This document shows, in pieces, positions 55,348 to 64,000 of a stretch of DNA of 64,000 nucleotides (its first letter is position 1; the number at the start of each line of letters is the position of its first letter). This DNA comes from Macrotrachela quadricornifera (Eukaryota; Rotifera; Eurotatoria; Philodinida; Philodinidae), in contig JAJEKB010021337.1 in NCBI GenBank assembly GCA_022393335.1, positions 726,353 to 790,352 of the forward strand. The letters are read 5' to 3'. Under the pieces are notes generated by a model. It had not been told where the DNA came from and made no database searches. It saw nothing but the letters and a program-made list of their open reading frames with translations. The translations under genes and the position numbers were made by a program.

Positions 55348-55833
55348 TTATGAGATAACGCATGATCCCGACTGTGATGTATTTGTATTAAATTGTCGTG
55401 CAAGACGTTGAATTGGATTGAGATAATATTCATACATCCAAGACATTTTGTATGTCATAATTCTGGTGACTTGGCATGTTCGACCGGCAATAACAATGGA
55501 TTGTACAGCCATTAATTGATGACTTATTTGATTGACTTCATAGAATTCATTTGATCTATCTCTACAAAGAGAATCAGAATTAAAAATGACTTTATTGTCA
55601 AGCTCATCAGGACTGATGGTTAAACATAAAACAAGTAAAACACGTATCTCATTGTAAGATAACGATGACCAATTTTGAAAATTTCGATAACGACTAACAT
55701 CACTATCATTATAGTTGATACAATAGCATACAGCATTAAAATAATACATGAGGCGAGCTACATCGTTGGCTGGAACTGTAGTGGATTCTCCTGTTTGTTT
55801 AAAACCAAATTGATTCCGACGAAACAATGCCAT
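55348..55833 (-). CDS. Uncharacterised 161-residue protein with C-terminal CaaX box
   Basis: A single open frame starts at the ATG at 55833 (MALFRRNQFGFKQTGESTTV). Composition is balanced and non-repetitive, with a helical-looking centre (YNEIRVLLVLCLTISPDEL) and basic segments (RIMTYKMSWMYEYYLNPIQR). It ends SGSCVIS; the last four residues form a CaaX motif with Ser at the end, predicted to be farnesylated. Ten-odd aromatic residues and few low-complexity stretches argue for a real protein rather than a chance frame. No known family was recognised and no N-terminal signal is seen, so cytosolic with lipid-mediated membrane attachment is the best guess. Neighbours give no functional hint. Confidence 0.6.
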   Translation of the reverse strand: MALFRRNQFGFKQTGESTTVPANDVARLMYYFNAVCYCINYNDSDVSRYRNFQNWSSLSYNEIRVLLVLCLTISPDELDNKVIFNSDSLCRDRSNEFYEVNQISHQLMAVQSIVIAGRTCQVTRIMTYKMSWMYEYYLNPIQRLARQFNTNTSQSGSCVIS

Positions 55834-56974
55834 TTATAATTGCAATCTTTTACTGCTATTTCTGCTAATTATGCTTCTGTATTTATACTATGTCTGTCTT
55901 TTACTTCCTAGGAAATAACAATCAACTTTCTTTCAATGATGCAACACTCATTTTTTGAAGAAGTTGAGTTTACATATAATTGCAAAAGATTTTCCATCTT
56001 ATTTCTCTTTCTTCCGAGTGAAGTTGAAGAAAGAGAAATAATATAATATTTTTACATTGAATCAATGGCACGTGAATGCTCCGGTATAATTAACATTATT
56101 GTGAAAAGAAAAATATAGATTGATTTTGTATTATTCACATTAACAGTTCTTTTTGTCTAAATATCAAGCATGAACATATTGGAAATTTCGTTTACAGATC
56201 AGTGAACTGTTCATCATAGTGTGTCCGTTTCTTTGATAAAACCTCCAAAAAGATGACAACAGAAAAGTTTTTTGTGGGTGTGCATAAATGTTTTAAGTCA
56301 ATACATATTACGTATCTCGTAAGTGAGTAATGGTCAGTTATTGTCTTATCTTCATCTTATTCACGTCACCTCTGGGAAAGTTAAAGGAAAGGGATGTAAA
56401 AGACTATGACATGTTCAGTCTATTGAGCAAATCGCTGAATGGTTTCATATGAATGATACCACAGTGTATTTTGACTTGGTTTTTACTCTAAGAAAACACC
56501 GTACACTAACTAATATCATATGGTTTGATGTAGTTATTCATGGGTTAAAAAATATTATAGTTTTCACCTCTTCCTTGTTATAGTCAAATACCTTTATACG
56601 TGAGATTCACTTCTGCATGTGATTTTTATGATTCCACTGCATAGATGTATTTTTGGAAAATACAAATCTTTAGGTAATAAAGTGAAGAGTTTTATTGCAA
56701 AAGTGTAATGCATTAACATGGATGGGTAAGTTTTTAAAAAATGAATGCAACTACTTCAGACGATACATTATCTAAAGTAAATCGCTATTCCAAATAAAAT
56801 TCTTTGACTGAGAATAACCTTTTCAATCAGTAGATAAAATAAAGATATTTCGTTCAAAATATATTCTCTTCCTTTATAGTGAAAAAATAACCAGTTTACT
56901 TATTATTAAAAGCTGACTTCCATTATCTGAATGAAACATTTGTAATTGTGATGAATGTCATTTTGTCTTTGTTT
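55834..56974. other. Intergenic, no supported gene
   Basis: Upstream flank of the CaaX-box gene. A short complementary pair TTTCTCTTTCTTC with GAAGAAAGAGAAA (56003 and 56028) could form a hairpin. Confidence 0.3.
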
Positions 56975-57445
56975 TTTTCCCTTGTGTGTGTGATTTTAAT
57001 TTTATTTCTTCTTTTGTTTCTCAATTTCGAATAAATGAATTTTGAAATTAGAATTAATTTAATTAAATAAATAAAATTCACAGAATTGGCACATGTTTCA
57101 GAGAATTCTTTTTCCTTGTTCGGTGAATGTTTGACGAATGCGGTGATCTTGTTGATTTTTCGTTCTTTGCTTTTCTTTTCAATAGTGGAACGGACCACAA
57201 AATCTAACATCCTGTTTACTGTCCTGTCCTTTCCATTCTACTATTGAAAAGAAAAGAAAAGAACGAAAAATCAACAAGACCGTCGCATTCATTTAAACAT
57301 TCACTGAAGAAGAAGAAAAAATTCGCCGAAATATTTGCCAATTCCATGAGTTTTATTTATTTAATTAAATTAATTCCAATTTCAAAATTCTTTTATTTGA
57401 AATAGAGAAATAAAAGAAGACATAAAGCGAAAATCACACAAAAGA
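56975..57445. repeat. Imperfect palindrome, arms about 210 bp, spacer about 45 bp
   Basis: 56975-57190 is complementary to 57238-57445. Pairs include GTTGATTTTTCGTTCTT with AAGAACGAAAAATCAAC and TTAATTTAATTAAATAAATA with TATTTATTTAATTAAATTAA. The apparent minus-strand frame at 56923-57210 lies in one arm and is not a gene. Confidence 0.85.
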
Positions 57446-57689
57446 GAAGAAAATAAAATAAAAACTAATTCTCTTCGTAGAATTGAACTAGTGGATAACA
57501 GGATAATTGACTCTTCCATATGGGAACATGATCAATCCATATGATCTAGTGAGAAAAATCGATATGAGTTTGTTTAAATTCTAACACAATCTCACTTCTG
57601 GTAAAACCAATTTCCTCCTTTTGATAATGTTGGATACAATCTCAGGTGATTGTTCGTCGAACAATTGGCATTCTTCATCACTGGTTGAT

Positions 57690-58860
57690 CATTAAAAAGA
57701 TTCATTCAATTTAGAGTTTTCAATTGCTTCCATATTTTCTTCCTTTGATGTTGGCGCTTTCTCACTGATATCTTTCTCGAATGGTGTGTTTGCTATGGCT
57801 ACAGCTGTTGCTCTAATCTACACAGCTAATTTTCGACGATAAGGAGAACGTGGTGAAATGTAATGATCGTAAAAATGAAATGAATCTTCACGTTCCAACT
57901 GTATAGTTATGTCACTTTCTAACCGAGCTAAACAAAGAGAAAAAAATCACCAATACTATGTGTTGTTTTTTCTTCGAATCTTACATTGATCGAAACAAAA
58001 TTGATGAGAACTAATTTTATTCGAAAATTTATTTCCTTGTGTTTTCCATCCTTTTTGGTATTTTCATTTTTTTCACAAAATAACCTTTACCTTGCTTTTG
58101 AAAATCCTCCTTGGACATTTGTTTGATATAATTCTATATTCAAAATTCAACGGTCTTCATATTATTCTTTTATACTCACTTGAATTGAATCAAGAAATCG
58201 TTTGATTCGTCGATTAACGTAATCAAGTTCATATGAAGATTGCACAATGATCTGCAAACCTTGGATACCATAGACACGGAAAACTTTAGAATCGACTATA
58301 TAACCTAATTGTTCCTTTGTACGCAATTGATTAAAACAAGGTTCATTCACTAGATGATCAAAGGATCGATTAATGCATTGTTTTTTAAAGTTTGTTGAAA
58401 ACATTGTAGATAAATTGTAATAGGCTGAATACGATGTCCATCGTTGAGTATAATGTAAGCATAATTACAACCTAGAGAACAAGAAGAGAAGAGATGAATC
58501 GATAAGAAAGAAATTTACCTTCGGTTAACTTAGGCAGACGTCGATTGAACCATATTCCAGGATAAATTGGGTGAAAGAGATGATTCTGATGAAACTTTTC
58601 ATGAAAAATCTGCATATATTCGATTGATTGGTACAAAATATCAACAATCTTGGAAATAATTTAATCTGACAAATATGGCGCCTGCATTTTCTGTTAGATT
58701 ACCATACATAAGTAAGTCAACATACAAATAAGCAAACATTCGTTGAATAAATACTTCGATATTTTGTGGTTTAATACCTAAAAGATAAATCAAGGAAGAT
58801 TCCTATTCTTCTTCTCAATCAATTTATCATCAAGACAACTTAATAATTCATCATTATGCC
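57690..58860 (-). pseudogene. M16 metallopeptidase (insulin-degrading enzyme/nardilysin-like) C-terminal pseudogene
   Basis: Reading down the minus strand, successive frames give GIKPQNIEVFIQRMFAYL and LMYGNLTENA (M16 middle domain), FHPIYPGIWFNRRLPKLTEG, and CNYAYIILNDGHRIQPITIY. The long block at 58404-58162 contains NEPCFNQLRTKEQLGYIVDS and GIQGLQIIVQSSYELDYVNR. The C-terminal tail FHFYDHYISPRSPYRRKLAV lies near 57830-57900. The N-terminal HxxEH zinc site is not in the window. Stops (for example after FQDC and after RRKLAV) and frame changes between blocks show decay, although some gaps could be short introns. Functional relatives degrade peptides in the cytosol. Confidence 0.75.
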
Positions 58861-58929
58861 ATCGATACTCTGCTGTTAGATACGTAATACCACTACTGAC
58901 CATGGTATAAGGTTTCTGACGACGAAAAT

Positions 58930-59640
58930 TTCGCAACAACTGTTCTCTACGATTGAGGAAATGGATATGTTAACAAATATCAACACTCATAGCTACACGG
59001 TACAGTTAACTATCACGCTTGATGGCCAGCTTCTTTTACCAATCTACCTTTGCTTGAAAGAGCCGAAGGAACATATGAGTGAAAACATTCGAGTGCAACT
59101 TTTCAAGACCTCCGATGTGGTCGTTACTTGTAGCATTTCCGAAAAGCTCACGTGGTCCTTAGTTGAATATTGATGTGACCAAGTGATCTTTCCATCACTT
59201 GGAAAACGAAAAAAGTGCCTATTCATCTCTGATTGTTGGGGAGAACAGATGGATGGAAAAGGGTTATACGATCACACCTCAAAATGTACAAGACTTGAGA
59301 TAACGAAAGAAAAACAACAGGTCGAATTCAACCGTTAGATGAAAGTGGTTCTTCGTCGAATCTATGATTGTGTAATGTTTGATGAACTTAACATCAACAC
59401 GAGCGAGCGCAACAATATCATCCGTCTCACATCTCTAAATCGCAATCAACTATCAGCTAAAACTTTTCGTCAGATGATTCAATACGTTTTGTACGCTAGT
59501 GGTTATATGGACATTCATGTAGAACTTTTCAAAACAGTGGCCAAAGTGTGATTCTCATTGGACGTTGGCATGTGTGCTGCCCCGTTTTGTGATGCGACAC
59601 CTTTTATTTGCTGCAGATGGTGCCATAAATGACTCTGATT
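58930..59640 (+). pseudogene. Remnant of a Tc5/pogo-like transposase related to the 60.3-63.1 kb element
   Basis: Plus-strand pieces (THSYTVQLTITLDGQLLLPI, DVVVTCSISEKLTWSLVEY, then DELNINTSERNNIIRLTSLN and FRQMIQYVLYASGYMD) align in order with the transposase at 60971-62578. Stops (TGA at 59171-59173) and a large gap in the centre show it is dead. Orientation is opposite to the intact copy. Confidence 0.8.
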
Positions 59641-60322
59641 TACTCATTTTTTCTTGGTCTACCACTCTCACTAATTTTCTCTCAAAAACTCATTGGTGTT
59701 CAGAACGGCATTAGAAATTAACTGAGAATTTTATATACTCTTCGAGCTCATAAACAAAAAATCGAATCAAAATAAATAGAACTTGAACTAGCTCTAAACT
59801 CAAGTCAAGTCGAACAAAAAATGTATAAAAAAAGAAAAGAAAGTTTTAACCATTGATATTTCACTATTTTCAAAATAAACTGCAATACATTGTTTCATTC
59901 TCATCTCCTCATACTATATTGTAGAAATTCGATACATTTAGCAGAGAGACTTTAGGGTCCATATCCTTTTCAGCTTTGTCATACCTCATCGAGATCTACT
60001 TATGATCAAAAAAGGCGGTCTAAACTCTTTGAACACCTTGACCCGTTCCATAATAAGATACAGAATACATAAGATCAAGGGCTCGATAATGAATACACAT
60101 AGATCAAACCGTATATACGATACCTTAAGAGAAAATGCATCAAGATCTAGACAGATCTGGCAAATACAGTAATACTATGAGCTAACCGAAGGTGAAGACC
60201 ATCATATGTCTAAAGTTAGTTATGTAATAGCTTGACAAATGTTCATACTTTACTAGTCCACTATTTTCTCTGTTCTAAAAAACTCACGGTTAATTTTTAT
60301 TTCTTCTGAGGTGTTTTTCTAA
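59641..60322. other. Intergenic, no supported gene
   Basis: No ORF or repeat end recognised up to the Tc5-like element. The TAA at 60320-60322 is its probable target duplication. Confidence 0.3.
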
Positions 60323-63092
60323 CGAGGGAACCTCACCAACTGTTCAATCGCTTTTTTAATAAAAACCATTGGGATAGAGGTTATCAACCATGCTGATTCC
60401 GAATATGGGCATGACAAGTGCCCTCAGGCCTTTTTTCGGGGTGTGGGTGGAAAAATCGATTTTCTGGGTGAAAATTTTTTTTTTGCTATATCGATGTTTT
60501 GATGGATTTAAATGATAAAGCATGTTGATTTATCTATGAGACAATATTTTTTTCTATTTTAAAGTCGATTTTTTATGAAAATATAATCGTTTTACTGCAA
60601 TTATCTATGATGGACTATGTCGAAAGGAACTTACGTTTTTTGAAATGTTAAAGCGAAATGTACGTAGAAAGTGTATTTCTGGATGAAAGTCATTCGTGTG
60701 AAATAAATGAAGACATCTATCGTGCCAAAGCTTAAAGTATGTCGCCTCTTGGCTTGACAATACACGGATACTAGAAACTAGGGCCCAAGTAGACAAATTT
60801 TTTTTTCTTGATTTTTTTATTTGAAAACAAAAACAAAAAATGAAAACAAAATTGAGAATTGTTAAATGACAATATGAATCTACGAAATTAGCTACTATTC
60901 TTGAATCTTAAATTTCACATCTGTAAAAAGAATATGCTATAGTAATACTTCTATTAACCTCTACTATTGCCTATTCATGAAAATGATATTGAATAAAAAA
61001 ATGATTAAAACATAATTTCTTTGAGCACCAACTACACCATATAAATACTGACTCATCACAATGATCTGTTTGACAAATTTGATATGTTTTCGAATTTGGA
61101 AAACACACATCATTCACGTTTTGAAAAGGTGATGGATCTTTTTTTAAGTATCCACTCGCAAACCACGAATATAAAATCATATTTTTAAATATAGGTGCAG
61201 ATAGCTGATTATGTATTAATGATACTAGTTTAATGATATTATTTCGTTCATATAAATTTACATCTAGTTGATCTAAAGCTACACGATTATACATTTTTTT
61301 AGCTAGATTTTTTATTTGACGATTGAAATATTTATCAAGTGGTTGTATGTCTGATGTAGTTTTTGGTGGCATCTGTATACGATGAACTGCTTTTCCGACT
61401 GATTTTATATCTTGATAGATATTATCGTCATTTTGACCAGTCCATGAATCAGATAAAAGTAAAGTTTTTTTTCCAATAGATGGTACCAAAACTTTATCTC
61501 TCCAATACTTCACTAGAGATGTTGTTAACTTACCCGAGGTAGAACATGTTATTACCACATTTTTTGGTTCAAATAAATGCCGTTTTACAATATCACCCAT
61601 ACGACCCTTAGGCTCTTGAAGACAGAGAAACATGGGCCCAATTACTCGACCATCTAAACTAATAGTGGGCTGAATTGTATATGAATGAGTAGTTGCATTT
61701 TTCGACAAAACACGTCCAAATGTTTTCTTTTCGCCTTGAAAGGATAATGTTCGCGTTGAATGCAGCTCCTTTTCAACACCTACTTGATCTGTATTCACGA
61801 TGTCTTTTGATGAATAGTTTCTTGACAACTCATGAAATTTTTTTAAAAACTCTTCTTCCGATCTCTTAATGTCATCAAAATTACTTATTTCTCTTTTGGT
61901 CACTATATTAGTTATTTTACGAGAGCATATTCCATGACGATTTTTGAATAGTAGAAGCCAAGACTCCGAAGCCTGAAAATTATCGAGATTCATGTCTTTC
62001 GCTGCTTGCAGCGCCCAACGTTGAATATCGATGTCATGCATCGGTAAGTATTGATCACGAGCATTCAAAAACTTTTTATAGACAATCTCATCAACATTTT
62101 GAGTTTTTTGACGTTTTGTACCTTGTTGACTTAAATACTTACGAAAGCGACTGATATAGGTTTGAGCAGGAAGTGATCGATAACGATGTTTAACTGTTTT
62201 CCACGATCGTCGTCGTTTACCTGATGAGTCTTTTGCATCAGCAAAATCAATAACTTCTTTCATAAATTCGATAGAATAATTATTTAACTGACAGTGTTCT
62301 TCTAACTTTTCTTTATCATCCCATTCATCATCAGTATCATTATCATCGTCATCAGTATCATTAACATTATTTTCATTACAACAATCTGATTTTTCGTTCA
62401 TTAGATCTAGTGTAATCTCAACTTCGTAGTGAAACTGATCGGAACTAATGAGTGTCTTAATAATTTCAGCTACACGCTTTGCAATTACGAGTTCATTTTT
62501 TGAGATTTCTCTTTTACTCAAATCGAGATCAACATCATATAGTTCTGATAAACAGTATACAATATTAGCAGGATTCATATTAAAAAAAAGATAGTTCTGT
62601 AAACAGAAAACAGTATATTTAAGAGAATATAATAGTAATAACTTAACAAATTCTCTCGTAATCTTGCACCCAACTCTCAACTTTATCTCTATTTTTCAAT
62701 ACAAGCCTAGAAATATTTTTTAAATATAACGCTATCAGCACGTTCAGTGATAAAAAATAATTTCAACTTATATCTTAAAACCCGATTTACTTACTATGGA
62801 GTTCATACATTCCATGAAGCAAAACGATTATATTTTCATAAAAAATCGACTTTAAAATAGAAAAAAAATATTGTCTCATAGATAAATCAACATGCTTTAT
62901 CAGTTAAATCCATCAAAACATCGATATAGCAAAAAAAAAATTTTCACCCAGAAAATCGATTTTTCCACCCACACCCCGAAAAAAGGCCTGAGGGCACTTG
63001 TCATGCCCATATTCGGAATCAGCATGGTTGATAACCTCTATCCCAATCGTTTTTATGAAAAAAGCGATTGAACAGTTGGTGAGGTTCCCTCG
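60323..63092. mobile_element. Complete Tc5/pogo-like DNA transposon, 2770 bp
   Basis: The ends are CGAGGGAACCTCACCAACTG and its complement, extended to near-identical inverted repeats of about 275 bp (60323-60600 and 62820-63092). TAA flanks both sides (60320-60322, 63093-63095), fitting the TNA target duplication known for Tc5. A single transposase is encoded on the minus strand. The high identity of the long arms suggests recent activity. Confidence 0.9.
60971..62578 (-). CDS. Tc5/pogo-like transposase with CENP-B-type HTH and DDE domain
   Basis: The ATG at 62578 (MNPANIVYCLSELYDVDLDL) is preferred; the frame extends upstream only through non-ATG codons. This gives 535 residues. An acidic stretch (about 85-105) precedes a basic nuclear-type region (KRRRSWKTVKHR), a CENP-B/HTH region (SRFRKYLSQQGTKRQ; WALQAAKDMN, SWLLLFKNRHGI), and the DDE core: NTDQVG (first Asp), LLLSDSWTGQND (second Asp) and SDIQPLDKYFNRQ (third Asp). 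A Cys/His-rich C-terminus (CQTDHC, CSWCSKKLCFNH) may bind zinc. There are no internal stops or frameshifts, so the enzyme may be functional. It would act in the nucleus on the inverted repeats of its own element. Confidence 0.88.
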   Translation of the reverse strand: MNPANIVYCLSELYDVDLDLSKREISKNELVIAKRVAEIIKTLISSDQFHYEVEITLDLMNEKSDCCNENNVNDTDDDDNDTDDEWDDKEKLEEHCQLNNYSIEFMKEVIDFADAKDSSGKRRRSWKTVKHRYRSLPAQTYISRFRKYLSQQGTKRQKTQNVDEIVYKKFLNARDQYLPMHDIDIQRWALQAAKDMNLDNFQASESWLLLFKNRHGICSRKITNIVTKREISNFDDIKRSEEEFLKKFHELSRNYSSKDIVNTDQVGVEKELHSTRTLSFQGEKKTFGRVLSKNATTHSYTIQPTISLDGRVIGPMFLCLQEPKGRMGDIVKRHLFEPKNVVITCSTSGKLTTSLVKYWRDKVLVPSIGKKTLLLSDSWTGQNDDNIYQDIKSVGKAVHRIQMPPKTTSDIQPLDKYFNRQIKNLAKKMYNRVALDQLDVNLYERNNIIKLVSLIHNQLSAPIFKNMILYSWFASGYLKKDPSPFQNVNDVCFPNSKTYQICQTDHCDESVFIWCSWCSKKLCFNHFFIQYHFHE

Positions 63093-63831
63093 TAAGCTTA
63101 TAACTTTCTTTTTATATGAGCTAGCGGGACCAATTAAAATGTCATTTTGTAGAGCGTCTTTTACTGGATCTTTTCATGAAAGAGACAAATTTTGAATCAT
63201 GTCTTTTATTCAAGAAAAACGTATTATTCAAATCGAGACAAGACTTCGCGGTTGAAGGCTATTATGCTTACCACGATTGCTTAAAAATCAAACGGTTTGA
63301 ACACAAAGAAAAGATTAAGAAAACTTTCTATTGGTTACACCCTCTAACATCATCCCTTAGACTTGTCAACTGTGAAACTATTATTCCATGTTTGATCAAA
63401 ATAACATTGGAACATTTTATTTATGTTATTAAAAAAAGAAATGAAAAATTTTGTGTGTCACGAAAGTTAATCGCTGCATTTAAAAAGAAATAACACTGTT
63501 GATGATAATCGAAGTGTTTTTCTTCAAAAATATATTATATTATGGCAATAAGAATATTAATATGAATATATTAAATGCAATTATTCATCACATTTGTTAG
63601 TCAAATCTTTATTGTCTTCAAAAACTTTGGTTTGTCTTTCTCCAAGATAATATATAACTACTTATATCAAAATTTCTTACTACATAGTTATTATCACATT
63701 TTGGTAGTTACATATACAGGTAAGGAGTTGCGTTCTGACAAGATATTTGATGACATATAACACAAGCACACGAGAATACTTATAAGATAACAAACTACCT
63801 CAAAACACATACATTAAAGTGAAATATATTC
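63093..63831. other. Intergenic upstream of the F-box gene
   Basis: The frames at 63176-63493 and 63575-63760 have no recognised domain. The first contains DCLKIKRFEHKEKIKKTFYW and resembles eroded coding sequence of unknown type. Confidence 0.3.
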
Positions 63832-64000
63832 ATGTCACAAGCAATCGCATCAACCTCTCAGAAGATGGCTTCATCACTTCAAACATTACCAGTGGAATTG
63901 GTTTATCGAATTCTCGATAAACTTGACCCTGAAACAATTTGTTTGTCTTGCCGTAATGTCTGCACAAAACTCAATGCAATCATAGATACATATCATCCGT
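63832..64000 (+). CDS. F-box protein, N-terminus, runs off the right edge
   Basis: From the ATG at 63832 the frame stays open to the window end (56 codons). After a short Ser-rich leader (MSQAIASTSQKMASS) comes an F-box: LQTLPVELVYRILDKLDPET, then ICLSCRNVCTKLNAIIDTYH. The LPxELxxxIL and Cys-rich helix pattern fits the F-box family, whose members link substrates to SCF ubiquitin ligases through SKP1. The substrate-binding region lies outside the window. It differs clearly from the F-box gene at 28009-29977, so it is a separate subfamily. Confidence 0.78.
   Translation, partial: MSQAIASTSQKMASSLQTLPVELVYRILDKLDPETICLSCRNVCTKLNAIIDTYHP

Noticed and set aside
56923..57210. 95-codon Lys-rich minus-strand frame
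   Set aside because: Falls in one arm of the 57-kb palindrome, with biased A/T-driven composition.
60605..60796. 63-codon minus-strand ORF inside the Tc5-like element
   Set aside because: No conserved motif. The transposase is separate, and this lies between the arm and the 3' end of the transposase.

Overview
This is an AT-rich eukaryotic window, most plausibly from a bdelloid rotifer (inference). The clues are intron-bearing Athena-type and GIY-YIG Penelope-like retroelements, a TPR-linked arginine ADP-ribosyltransferase, divergent F-box proteins, short introns of about 55 nt, and many decayed DNA transposons. Nothing looks prokaryotic: there are no operons, ribosome binding sites or CRISPR arrays. 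Bases 6901-7300 are an N gap.

Probable host genes are sparse. They are a macro-domain PARP (1-3156, +, 5' part outside the window), an OafA-like membrane acyltransferase with SGNH domain (14104-16108, -, one 55-nt intron) and a broken tandem copy of it (6523-6900, -), a three-exon F-box gene (28009-29977, -), a TIMP/NTR-like secreted protein (32617-33039, -), an ART-TPR protein (37793-39760, -), a TM2-domain membrane protein (46193-46744, -), a small protein ending in a CaaX box (55348-55833, -), and the first exon of another F-box gene leaving the right edge (63832-64000, +). Three host-type genes are decayed: a serine beta-lactamase-like hydrolase (23290-25440, -), an FG-GAP repeat protein (26630-27482, +) and an M16/insulin-degrading-enzyme-like peptidase (57690-58860, -).

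The rest is dominated by mobile DNA. There is a complete mariner at 36.0-37.3 kb with one frameshift, and a complete Tc5/pogo-like element at 60.3-63.1 kb with an open transposase and long inverted repeats. There is a Penelope-like element at 8.1-9.7 kb with inverted terminal repeats carrying hammerhead-like motifs, and an Athena-like Penelope remnant at 53.6-54.8 kb. A piggyBac pseudogene lies at 21.3-23.3 kb, a hAT dimerisation fragment at 51.7-52.1 kb, and two further mariner-type fragments at 3.8-4.6 kb. Non-autonomous families include foldback elements with mariner-like TA-CTTAGGG termini (12.8, 16.3, 47.4 kb), two hAT foldbacks with perfect 8-bp target duplications and arms of hexanucleotide repeats (17.9, 24.0 kb), a hAT-like element inside a degenerate satellite (49.1 kb), and large palindromes (31.4, 50.8, 57.0 kb).

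The genes do not form an operon or pathway. Two different ADP-ribosylation genes occur in one window, and transposon insertions directly explain some gene decay: a hAT foldback splits the beta-lactamase-like gene next to its catalytic motif, and a piggyBac remnant abuts its 3' end.
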